A stretch of 64,000 bases of DNA, taken from Hordeum vulgare subsp. vulgare (lineage: Eukaryota; Streptophyta; Magnoliopsida; Poales; Poaceae). The stretch lies in the NCBI RefSeq assembly GCF_904849725.1, contig NC_058519.1, positions 650,059,387 to 650,123,386 on the forward strand, written 5' to 3'. This document shows positions 45,175 to 55,683 of the stretch, in pieces. The notes below the pieces were generated by a model. That model did no database searches and was not told the DNA's origin. It saw nothing but the letters and a program-made list of their open reading frames with translations. Numbering within the stretch: position 1 is the stretch's first letter; each line of letters opens with the position of its first letter. A program made the position numbers and the translations under genes.

Positions 45175-45789
45175 ATGTCCACCTCCTGGGCCACGCAATC
45201 AAACTGGCGTCAGTATGGTCCAGTGATGCTCACAAGGTGCCCTAACTGCCCACGCCCAGAGCCTCTCAAACGGTTGGTGACTAAGACGGATAAGAATGGC
45301 AATCTTGGGCGGGAGTTTGTGAAATGCTTGAGCAAACCAATGGTGGCAAGGTTAGATCTCGGTTCTAAGCCCGTTCTTTCGCTGTTGTTTGCTTTGATTT
45401 CTCCATATTTTGTGGTTTAGGGTTCATTTTGTGGTTTGCAGATCCTGAAGAAATGCACACATTTCGAGTGGATTGATGAATATGTTCACAGGATTAAATC
45501 TGAGGGCTACATTGATTCTAGTGTGGCCGCAACCTGGGAGCTCAATTTGGACGGGGTGCCGCAGATGGAGAATTGGGGGAGCTCGGACAGAGGGGCGGGC
45601 AGAGTTGTGCCGATGGCGAGGTACTTGGAGTCTGAACTGACCGATGAACTGAAGAAGATAAAGAAAAATCAAAGGGAGATGATTGATTTGCAGAAGCAAG
45701 CAAATATCATGGCAGTGTTTTTTTATTGCTGTGTCATTGCTCTGTTTATGTTTTACTTGCTATTCATCGTCATTAGAGGGGGCATTTAG
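45175..45789 (+). CDS. GRF-type zinc-finger protein with C-terminal membrane helix
   Basis: Exon 1 starts at ATG 45175 (MSTSWATQSNWRQYGPVML), with TRCPNCPRPEPLKRLVTKTD and GREFVKCLSKP. Exon 2 (45442-45789) encodes ILKKCTHFEWIDEYVHRIKS, a heptad region (LTDELKKIKKNQREMIDLQK) and a hydrophobic tail helix (VFFYCCVIALFMFYLLFIVI) before TAG. CPNC, FVKC and CTHFEW are the zinc ligands and aromatic core of a GRF finger, which binds single-stranded nucleic acid in other proteins. The obvious donor AAG|GTTAGA (45351) would shift the frame; an upstream donor ATG|GTGGCA (45343) keeps it, giving about 171 residues. The gene lies 330 bp inside the MULE left end and faces the transposase. It may be an accessory gene of the element; alternatively it is a captured host gene. 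Confidence 0.72.
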
Positions 45790-46335
45790 GTCTGTCCAGT
45801 GTAGATGATGTGATCTGTGCGCCATGACAAGTTCATGTATCTTAAATGAATCAGCAGTTTGGAACACAAATTATTCAGTTTTCATGTTGTGTTTCCTCTG
45901 TTTTTTGTTCTTCAGTTAACAGAGTACACACCCAAATTCAGTTTGAAGTAAAAAAAACAAAATTGGGCTGCCGAGTGCGAGACCAAACAAAGTTCAGTTT
46001 CAGTACAAAAAAATTATTCGTGGGCTGGCGAATAGATGTTGGGCCCAAAATAAAAACGACGGATTATAACCAGGCCCAAAGGTGTAATTTACAAAAGGTA
46101 CTACTGATTTCAATAGGAATAACCAGGCCCAAAATTATTTGACTGGTCATGTATGATTTTCAATAGGAAATAAAAACGACGGATTATATACAACAATCCA
46201 AGTTCATTTATCTTAACAGGGTTAAACATCTAATCTGATTTGTATTATTTACAAACATGGCCTAAGCGGCCTGCAAGATACAAGTGTAAAATCTATAGAG
46301 CAAGTACTACACGGGGCAACTACACGTGAGGAACG
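45790..46335. other. MULE interior, no gene seen
   Basis: The downstream flank of the GRF gene has AT-rich sequence with ATAAAAACGACGGATTATA at about 46050 and again at about 46168. No coding region is supported. Confidence 0.45.
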
Positions 46336-46612
46336 TCAGGCACGTCTTCTGACTGCTCCTTTTCTAGGGCTTACTCGCTTGAGAACGCCTGTGATGCGTG
46401 GAACAGTGGCTGGAACAGGTTCTGGCTGCTTCTTTTCTGGCCCTTGCTCGCTGTTGTTTTCTGCAGAATCGCCTGTTCTGGCTGGAATGGGCCCGGCTGG
46501 AACAGGTTCTGGCTGCCAAACCGGAGCCCCTTGGTCGTTGCGGCTGCGCTCCATTGTCCCCCCTCCATTGCTGCCTTGCTGCTCCGGGCCCTGCTGCTCC
46601 TGGGTCAACCAA
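46336..46612 (-). CDS. Uncharacterised Gln/Glu/Pro-rich exon in the MULE
   Basis: The minus-strand frame ending at 46336 reads EQQGPEQQGSNGGGTMERSR, QPEPVPAGPIPARTGDSAEN and GVLKRVSPRKGAVRRRA. TTGACCCAG before GAGCAG is a plausible acceptor, so this may be a 3' exon rather than an ORF starting at 46608. The short PEPVPA repeat and the basic tail are the only features. It may belong with the ORF at 46963-47498. No family is recognised. Confidence 0.35.
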
Positions 46613-46962
46613 ACGAGAGATTAGTTCCTGGTGAATGGTGACAAGATAAACACAGAACCATGAATGGTGAGAAGAAAGGATCAGCCCAATACCTGGTGTA
46701 CCGCGTCACGGTCACTGATAAATATATAAACTGACAGATAGCCCCAGATAAACACATAGATGTGCACAACATAGATAAGATATAAACGGGCCCGATATAA
46801 ACACGTGCATCACATAAACTGGCACAACAGTACGTAGGGCACAATAGTACGGGTGATTACAATAAACTTACAGATAAGATAGTGTTTAACATTACAGATA
46901 CGATATATAAGAAAGATTAAACTACGATAAACCCGGCATGGAGGGGCGACGGGCGCGCGTCT

Positions 46963-47406
46963 TCACTCCTCGTCGTCGGCCGGCGGGAGGTTGCAGGGGA
47001 GGGTGTGCATGGCGTGCTCGTTGGGCCAGATGATGTCGAGGTCGGTGAAGATGTTGTAGGTGGTGAAGCAGATGAACTCGCACCCGCCAAACCAGACATG
47101 GCCGAGGAGGTGGTACGCGTCGTAGGGGTTGCGGAAGCGCACGATCATGCCCGTTCCTCCCATGCGAGACTCGTCGATGGTGAACATCTGCGGATTTCCC
47201 ACAGGGGGTGGCGATAGAGGGCGCGAAGGAAGAGCCCCGCGAACTCCCGTCCACCCTGCCAGCGCGACATGGCCCAGACCCGGAGCTGGTTCTCCACGAC
47301 GACCCCGGCGAGGTACATCCTTTCCGGCCTGGTGCCGGGCGCTTGGAACGTCGGGCCGTGGAACTCCATGCCGGGGCTTGCGGTTGCTTGGATGTGAGGA
47401 GGGCAA
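46963..47406 (-). pseudogene. Uncharacterised MULE-borne ORF with a frameshift
   Basis: In one frame the minus strand reads MEFHGPTFQAPGTRPERMYL, AGVVVENQLRVWAMSRWQGG and REFAGLFLRALYRHP. After a CCACCCCCTG run near 47200 the sense continues one frame over as PVGNPQMFTIDESRMGGTGM, IVRFRNPYDAYHLLGHVWFG and DIIWPNEHAMHTLPCNLPPA with stop at 46963. The two halves read as one protein of about 140 residues with a one-base shift between them. I know no function for it. It lies between the GRF gene and the transposase, on the transposase strand. Confidence 0.5.
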
Positions 47407-47954
47407 GGAGGAAGATGAAGATGTGCACGGGGCAGAGGAGGGTTAAATAGCAGGTTTTGGGCTGCGTCGGTTGCGGTTCGTCGATTCAGTTGCAGCAATT
47501 AATGGATGCTGCCCATTTGCGTTTGCCTATTGGATCAAAGGGTGCGTCGCCGATTCACACACTGCGTCGAGCACGCCCGCCGTTCAGACTTTCGTCGGTG
47601 CACCGCGTCGAGCACGCCCCCTCATATTGAGAGCCCATTCAGACTGCGGTCCTCGATGTGCTGCTAATGGCTATGATGCGATGCGTGCATGCATGCAGAA
47701 AAACCGACGCGTGTCATGGAACAAAGAAGCACACGAAGTCAGAGGCGCATACGCCACATACATGCACCGATTCATTTCCAATCGTCGGATCTTCACCGAA
47801 CTGACTAGATCCAACGGACAGGCCCTCACTCGGGCCCTCGATCCAAACCCCCGCTCGCCAGCCAATCAGCACACGCGGATCACGGGCGGATCACAAACAT
47901 GGCGGGGTCAGATCCAACCGCTGACTCAGCAATGATCGACGGCTATAAACATGG

Positions 47955-49279
47955 CGGGGTTTCGGATGGGGTTTCCGGGGTTATGGGGTTTAGGGTTGCA
48001 GTGAGCTAGGGTTGAGCACAAAAAATTCAAAAAAAATCAAAAAAATATGAAACTTTCTCCCACTGTCTACTGATGCAACTACGTTGCTATAAAAAAATTG
48101 ATTCATGTTATATCCATGTTTAAATGAAAAAGATTCACACAATTCATGTTATTGATGGAATGATCTAGGGTAGAGCATAAGTAATTCAAAAAAATTTAAA
48201 AAATACAAAACCAGCGCACATTGTGTACTTATTCAACTGAGTTGCTATAAAAATGGAAACTTGTTATATGAAAAGTTTAAAACCAAAATTCACACGTTCA
48301 CGATATCGACGAAATGAGCTACGGTTGAACATAATTAATTCAAAAAAAAATCAAAAAAATATAAAACCAACACACATTGTCATTTTACATCACATACTTA
48401 GCAAACAAAAATATAAACTTTGATTTTGAGTCGGTCAACGTTTTTTTGAAAAAGTTGACTATTTTTCAAATGACCACAAATAATTCAAAAAAATAAAAAA
48501 AAATCAAAACTTGTGCCCATAGTCCTATTATGTTGCATAGCAATCAAAAAAAAAATAAACATGGTATATATACAATTGCAGGAAAATGCCTTCAAGAAGA
48601 TGGGATTTTGCTACAATATACAATGTACTATGGGGGGGGTTTATGATGGGGTTTTCGGGGTTTAGGGTTGCAGTGGGCTAGGGTTGAGCATAAAAAAATA
48701 AAAAAAAAATCAAAAAAATATGAAACTTTCTCCCACTGTCTACTGATGCAACTACGTTGCTATAAAAAAATTGATTCATGTTATATCCATGTTTAAATGA
48801 AAAAGATTCACACAATTCATGTTATTGATGGAATGATCTAGGGTAGAGCATAAGTAATTCAAAAAAAATTCAAAAAATACAAAACCAGCGCACATTGTGT
48901 ACTTATTCAACTGAGTTGCTATAAAAAAATGGAAACTTGTTATATGCAAAGTTTAAAACCAAAATTCACACGTTCACGATATCGACGAAATGAGCTAGGG
49001 TTGAACATAATTAATTCAAAAAAATCAAAAAATATAAAACCAACACACATTGTCATTTTACATCACATACTTAGCAAACAAAAATATAAACTTTGATTTT
49101 GAGTCGATCAACGTTTTTGTGAAAAAGTTGACTATTTTTCAAATGAGCACAAATAATTCAAAGAAAATAAAAAAAAATCAAAACTTGTGCCCATAGTCCT
49201 ATTATGTTGCATAGCAACCAAAAATATATATAAACATGGTTTATATACATTTGCAGGAAAATGCCTTTAAGAAGATGAC
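47955..49279. repeat. Tandem duplication of ~675 bp inside the MULE
   Basis: Unit 1 (about 47955-48605) and unit 2 (about 48631-49279) share GGGTTTAGGGTTGCAGTG, AAACTTTCTCCCACTGTCTA, TGGAATGATCTAGGGTAGAG and CATTTTACATCACATACTTA in order. Divergence is low, mainly in A-run lengths. Both are AT-rich with repeated AATTCAAAAAAA motifs and contain no gene. Confidence 0.9.
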
Positions 49280-49589
49280 GTTTACCCTACCTTATGAGGT
49301 CGTTTGTCACACATTTTTCATGACTATGGCTCTAACTTAACAAAAGAGCTCAGAATGATGACATAACAACCATATTTGAGTTGTTGTGGTAGCATTGAAA
49401 CATCATACCCGAGTCAAAAGTTCAACTTACTCCAAATTTGAATTTAAACCGATTTTTTTTCATCAAATTTGAAATTCAGTTTGAAAACAATAATAATCGA
49501 ACTAGTTTTGATGGAAACATGTGGGTACATGGGCACATAGTGCCCAACAAATTTTATTACATGCCATAAATTTCAAATGATCAACAGTT
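49280..49589. other. 3' flank of the MULE transposase
   Basis: AT-rich sequence downstream of the transposase stop on the minus strand; no gene or repeat end is recognised. Confidence 0.4.
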
Positions 49590-52500
49590 CTATCTCTTCC
49601 GACCACGCCGTGTACCCTTCTTCGCCTTGGCATTTCTTGTTTTTGGTTGTACTGCACACACAAGTTCACTGATCATCTTGGTTTTCTTCACTGGACTCGA
49701 TGCTATCGCCTCATGAAACTCGATATCAGCTTCGGTTTCGACAGTTTCGACAGTGTGCACAGCTTCAGTTTCAGTTTCGACAGTGTGCACAACTTCAGTT
49801 TCAACAGTGTGCACAGCTTCAGTTTCGACAGTTTCGACAGTGTGCACAGCTTCAATTTCGTCACTTGCAGCACCAAACTGTTCCATCCACTGACTTGTTT
49901 GCCTTCTGCTGCCACTCACTCTTGCTCTTTTTGTTGGCCAACACTGTTCAACAACAATAGGCTGAATTGGAAGCTTCCTCCTGAAAACAACAAAGCATGC
50001 CACATATTTATAATTTAAACAAAATCAGAATATGAACAAACACAAATAAACAAGCACATACTTTCTCGGATTAGGAGGAGAGAAAATGCATAGTCTGGAT
50101 CCCTCTCTGTGCCCAAGTATTTGGCACCTTTTGCATCTGTTTTTGTTACCCTTTTGAGCCCTTTTTGGCTTTGCATCTTTCTTGTCCTTCTTTCCCTTCT
50201 TACTACTCCCACCTTTTTCAAACCATGCTTTGAATCTACTCTGTTTAGGTCTGCCTGCCTTTCTTTTTGTTAGAGGAGGACACATGGAATATTCAAGAGG
50301 CACTTCTGGCCACTGTTCCTGATCTGTAAGAGGTGGAATTGGAGTTGCATATGCAGCTCTGAATTTTGCTACCGAATAATACTCATGCAGATATGGATGC
50401 ATATTTATCTTTGGTTAGCCGGCTAAGAATAGAATGGCATGATCACATGGTTTACCAGTCGCCTGCCATTCGAGGCAACTGCAATCATGCAATTCAGTGT
50501 TAACAACATGCCTCCTTCCAGTCTTGTTATTTCTAACTTCATCACCCCACAGTGATGATTTTTCAACAGACAAATGTGTAAGACCTCTGCTTCTGTTGAC
50601 CACCTGTTGCACCACTGCTGGAAGTTTATCACCTTGCAGACAATCAGCAATCTTTTTTCTCAATTCCCACAGCCGCATGAGCATGATCCTGATTTGATCA
50701 ACCATGTCATGCACAGGCAAATCTTTTAGCTGCTTCACCTTGTTGTTGAAACTTTCTGCCAAATTGTTGTTGATATGGTCACACTTGATGGCAGTGTTGA
50801 ATCCTGACCTGTACCATAATAAAGAATGGTAGGTGTTCAACCATGTACCAAACTCCTCACATGTTGCCATTACCTTACTAAGATGATATGAATGTGTCTG
50901 TTTAGTGTAAGATCTTGCTGCTGGCCACATTCTCCCAAATTCATCTCCTCTGATTTTTTTGATCAAATTCATCCACAAATGGCCGAAGCACTCCCTTTGC
51001 TCAGCATGTGGGAACACATTTTTAACTGCATTTTCTAGACCTTTGCATGCATCTGTGTGTATTGCCAAAGGTGACACTCGCCCTAAGCATCTTTTCAACT
51101 GCATCATGAACCATGTCCATGAAGCCTCTGTCTCTGACTGAAACAAGCCAATAGCAACTGGAAACATCCAGTTATGTCCATCTAGAGCATTACATGCTGC
51201 CAACTGACCATTCCACTTGCCTGTCAAAAATGATGAGTCTATGCTCAAATATGGACGACATCCTACTTTGAAGCCATCGATGCAAGGCTTTTAAGCCATA
51301 AAAAATTTGGAGAAATAAACCTTGACATCCTCTGATACCTCAGTATCTATCTCGACAACACTGCCAGGTGACCTTTTCTCCACCTCTGCTTTGAAATTGA
51401 AAAGCAGCCTAAATGTGTTTGCCCAATCACCATACAAATTCTTCATTGCCCTTTGTTTAGCCTTCCACACTGTGGTATAATGCAGTTTAATGGGGTACAA
51501 CTTTTCCAAGTCTACTTGGAGTCTTTTTGCAGTAGTGTTGGGTGTTTTGGCCAAAATTGGAGTTATCTTTTCTACAACCCAAATATGTGATGTCATGCTT
51601 GATTTTTTCTGTGAACTTGTGAGACAAGTATGTTTATTAGGGATTTGGTTAACCCTGATAGTACTTCCATCAGGCTGCAGTCTAGCAGATATGTACCACT
51701 TGCAAGCCCTCCTACCACTACCATCAAAACCTCTGCACTTAGCATAAATCTTCTTTCTATCCGTCCAAACTGTCTTGGCATCAAACTGATGTCTGACTGC
51801 ATAAGTCTTGAAAGACAACCTGAACTCATCCATGTTTGGCCACAACTTCCCCACTCGAATGACAGGGTTTTCCTTGTCATACACATGCACTAGCTCTTCA
51901 TCATGTGCATCATCTACATCATCTGCAGCATCTTTCATCAACTGTTCATCTACATCACTCAATTCTCTGTAATCATTATCACTTGTATTAGCTTCATCCC
52001 TCTCCTCCTCATCTCTGTCATCGACTGGAATGCCAAATAGTTTGGCCATCTCAGTGTCAGCAATTGGTGCAATGACCAAATCAGTAGGCTCCTCCAACTC
52101 AACTGCATTCCAATCAACAACATTAACATTTCCCTCTTCTGCATGTGCATTAGCTCCATCGGCTATTACTGTTAGATCTGTAATAATGGGAACGATATGC
52201 CTCTGCGAAGCCCAATCATCATCTGCCTTCTGCATAGCCAAGTGTAACGGCACATAACCTACCTTCGAGTCAATATTCAGATCAACGAGCTCAGCAAAAA
52301 ATTTCAGCCCTGAGGCTTGCCCAGCCCTCTTGCCTATCGATTTCAACAACAATATCTTCACCATCTTCAATTCTGACATACTCTCCTTTGAAATCATCAT
52401 ACCGCAATAGTGAAACCTCTTGCTCTGGACCCCAAAGCATAGTTTCCCCAATTTTCTCCACCAATTTCCTCACTGCCTTCTCTTCCATCGACTGTATCTC

Positions 52501-52660
52501 ATTGGGATCAATTTCTGCACAATCAACCTCCCATTTCACAATTGTGTCTCTCTGGATGTTCTCAATGCTACCATCAACTAATTTTGCCGTCGATGGAAAG
52601 AAATTGATTGCAAATTCAAATGTTTCAGCAGCATTCCCTCTATTATAGGCGGACGGGCAG
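49590..52660 (-). pseudogene. MuDR-type (MULE) transposase, two internal stops
   Basis: The N-terminal part begins near 52650 (NAAETFEFAINFFPSTAKLV) and changes frame near 52335. 52280-51291 carries the Mutator DNA-binding domain (YAVRHQFDAKTVWTDRKKIY, AKCRGFDGSGRRACKWYISA). A TAA at 51293-51291 precedes KPCIDGF. 51248-50415 is the MULE nuclease with DSSFLTGKWNGQ, AIHTDACKGLENAVKNVFPH and the SWIM zinc finger CSCLEWQATGKPCDHAI. A TAA at 50417-50415 is followed in frame by MHPYLHEYYSVAKFRAAYAT and the basic CKRCQILGHR knuckle. The last exon (about 49982-49590) joins by GTATGT/CAG and holds VET repeats and a GTRRGRKR tail. Domain order and length are complete, so only the frame break and two stops disable it. 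Confidence 0.9.
49735..49860. repeat. Coding minisatellite (Val-Glu-Thr repeats)
   Basis: CAGTTTCGACAGTGTGCACA-type units repeat through the last transposase exon. On the coding strand they give AVHTVETVETE repeats that keep the frame. Confidence 0.8.
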
Positions 52661-53080
52661 CGTCAGACAGAGCAAAGATTGCCTTCAATCGCACTCACAA
52701 AATGGGCGGAAGGGAGGCGCAGTACCTGTTCGAAGCTGAATCTGGCGGCTCCTTCTCGACCTGACCACGGGCTCCTCTCACCGCGCCGCCCCCTCTCACC
52801 TTCTATCGATTTCACCAAGCAAAACAGAGAGCTCAGATCTACAAGGCGGAGGGGATTGGGACTAGAGTATCGAATTCACTCACCACCATGGCCGCCGCCG
52901 CCGAAAGGGGGCTACGCCGAGAAAGAGGGCTCCTCCGCCGTAGCCGCCGCCGGAGCTGAAGATGTCGGGCAGTTTCGGACAGCTCTAGTCGGGCAGTTTC
53001 ACGAGATGCGGTGCTAATTAATTTGGGCCCAAATTAGGTAAGACATGACTTAACACAAATTGGACTAGTTGACTAAGGTT
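52661..53080 (-). promoter_or_regulatory. Leader/promoter side of the MULE transposase
   Basis: GC-rich sequence between the right TIR and the coding part. The minus strand has a possible first exon around ATGGTGGTGAGTGAATTC (52888), where ATGGTG|GTGAGT would be a donor. This start is uncertain. Confidence 0.35.
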
Positions 53081-53203
53081 TTATCGCATGTGTGGCCGTG
53101 AGCTATTTTTTCCCTGCAAACCGTCGCACGAGAGCTATTTCATCGAAATATGTCGCACTGCTTCCAATTCCCAGGAAAGACGTCGCACAGGAGCTATTGG
53201 CCC
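53081..53203. repeat. Right TIR and subterminal motifs of the MULE
   Basis: The last ~45 bp are the inverted repeat of the left end. Three spaced copies of GTCGCAC..GAGCTATT (complement of AATAGCTC..GTGCGAC) lie at roughly 53100, 53130 and 53185. Confidence 0.8.
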
Positions 53204-53213
53204 GCTTTTAAAT
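53204..53213. repeat. Right target-site duplication of the MULE
   Basis: GCTTTTAAAT, identical to 44834-44843. Confidence 0.9.
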
Positions 53214-55186
53214 ACACCCCAGTTTAGTGAGACCGTACCATGTAATTTGCACACCGATGTTTCCATGTCCAGCTTCAAGCCCAAGAACAAGTCAGTGTAC
53301 TTCCAAAAAGAAATGTACTGAATGCACCTAACGTTTCCTAAATACCTTGATCAATTTGCAGTTCCACCACATTCGATTTTTGGTAATCACCAAATCACAT
53401 AACACTTCTTTCTGAAGGTTATTGCTACTTCAGTTCTGACATGGAAGAAGCATATATACATCCTACAAGCAATGCTGCAACTTGAGCCCTTAAAAAAGTT
53501 CTATTTTCAACAGTTTGTGATTTTCCTACAGCTTAAAGAAACTCCAACGGGACGACCCATTTCGTCCGTTGCTGTTATTTTGGCTCCGCGCGGACAAAAG
53601 TGATGGCCCAACTGCAGCCTGATGCCCTTTTAAAACTTATAAGCCTTTTTATGAACTTTCACTAGTGTATTTTCTCTAAATACTTTAAGCATTATGCATC
53701 CAGTACTTCACAGATTTTCTAAGCACCACAACTTCCCCGATTGAATTGGTCAGCAATACTTCTGAATTCATTAGAGGCTGCAAAAACTAGTATTTAATCG
53801 TCAAGGGCCTCGTCATCCACACAAAATAAGCTACTGGTTTTTGCAATTCCTTTTTACCATTCCATATTGTTATTTTTGTTTTCCCCCTTGTCCTGAGTCC
53901 CATATCACTCCAATGTGATTTCCCCTATGGAAGTGATTATTCATATGATATCAGTACAAGCTCATAGCGACTAGTTTGAACAGGTTTGACAGCATCAAGA
54001 AATAATTCTTCAGAAACAAGAAAATTGCTACATATACTACGCACAATCCCACGGGCACGATCAACACAAAGCTCACGACTTCCATTCCGGCGTACTATGA
54101 TTTTTGCATCATAACAGAATTGCATTCGTGCTTCATCGTCACTCGAACGTACCTCTTACTTCAACCAGGGTCCTACAGGTTCATCTTGCGGGTGGAAAGC
54201 TCCTTGTGGCGATTTTTGGCATGTTCCATGCCTTTCTTTTAGTTTTTCTCCCTGTCCTTCATTCTTGTTGTGGCTGTCCTTGGTAGCAGGTTAAACATAT
54301 ATTTGAGCATGGAGTTCTCAACCTGTGCACAGAAAGGAACCTCTTATTATGCATAGCTTTGGCAAAGCATAATTATCTTGATGGCAGATCTGACTGGCTC
54401 CATTCATCTTTTCTCTCATACCTGCCATTTGGTCTTATAGGGATGAGGTTGCGCCAAGGAACGATGGAACTGGTGGTCGCATGAACTTGTGGTGCTCTGC
54501 GATGTAGGCAGGCGATGGAGTTAATTCCTGAGTTTAGTTACAAAGACCAGAATTATCATATGGTAGTACTGCTGATGACTAAAAAACTAATGCATGAATG
54601 AGAATTCTATGTTGTGGACTTTGTCCATGGTTTTGAGTTTGTGGGTTTAGTCCAAAACTGAGAAACGGTATGGATTAATTGGGTTGGTTTGAAAAACCAT
54701 TTTTGTTTTACAAGGGCATGAACCTATTTTTTGGGGGGATTACTGGCAGGATAGTAGTACATAGATAAGATTTCCTAAATTGCATCTTCAGGGAAGTCGT
54801 GTTGTATAACAGAATCTGGAACAGTGGGCGATAGATTTTGTGTTATTGTGTTACATAAGCAGTGAACATGGTTAAACATACACTGCATTTGTAATGCTCT
54901 GACCCCAGTTCAATAAGATAAAAACGGCCCCCAAATCACCGAGAGTGGATTTTTGGAACATGGGTGCATTAGAGGACTTTATTTTAAATAGATTAAAATT
55001 CATACTTAAGATAATTAAAAATAAAACAAAACGAATTCTACAAGATCATATGGAAATACACATGTGTAAAGCTTGGTGATGAGCAAACATGTGAGCTATA
55101 CAAAAGTGACAAAACGATGATTTCTAAATAGTGAATAATACATGCACTATCCATCTTTCCGAAATCATAAATTTATCATTTATGTG
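53214..55186. other. Intergenic, no gene established
   Basis: A minus-strand frame at 54125-53937 (IIVRRNGSRELCVDRARGIV, SEELFLDAVKPV) has protein-like composition and may be an exon fragment, but I do not recognise it and see no matching splice partners. The rest is AT-rich, with no element ends identified. Confidence 0.4.
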
Positions 55187-55591
55187 CACTAGTAGAAAAC
55201 GGGGCTATACTCCCGGTTGGTAAGGGTCTATAGTCCCGGTTCACCAACCGGGACTATTAACTTGGGACTAAAGACCCCTCCCCTCTTTAGTCCCGGTTTG
55301 CTACGAACCGGGACTAATACATTTCCACGAGGCTGGCAGCGTGCGTGGTGTGGCCGGGATCTTTAGTCCCGGTTGGTAACACCAACCGGGACTACATGCT
55401 ATGGTGATTTTGAGTTTTGAGGTTTTGGGGTTTATTGTTTTTTTTTCTTTTTATTTTCTGTTTTCCATTTAAATTTTTTTCATTTAGAACATATCTTACG
55501 CTAGTACATACCGTATGCATATATCATAGGATTTCTTATAGGACCGATAATATATCATAGAATTTCGAGAGGGACCATATGCATGCATATT

Positions 55592-55596
55592 ATATA

Positions 55597-55679
<83 letters not shown>
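55592..55679. repeat. (AC)n(AT)n microsatellite
   Basis: About 24 bp of AC followed by about 59 bp of AT, inside the CACTA 3' region. Confidence 0.95.

Positions 55680-55683
<4 letters not shown>

Larger units (their letters stand above)
44844..53203. mobile_element. Mutator-like element, 8,360 bp, TIRs and 10 bp TSD
   Basis: The left end starts GGGCCAATAGCTCGTGTGCG. The complement of the right end starts GGGCCAATAGCTCCTGTGCG, and the match continues through GACGTCTTT.CTGGG.ATTGGA for about 45 bp with few mismatches. GCTTTTAAAT flanks both sides. Inside are a MuDR-type transposase (minus, from the right end), a GRF zinc-finger gene (plus, from the left end), two other minus-strand ORFs and a tandem duplication. 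The size, TIRs, 10 bp duplication and transposase all fit a once-autonomous Mutator superfamily element. The perfect duplication suggests recent insertion, while two stop codons in the transposase suggest it is now inactive. Confidence 0.92.

Noticed and set aside
47983..48010. Telomere-like GGGTTTAGGGTT
   Set aside because: A single short match in each duplication unit, not an array.
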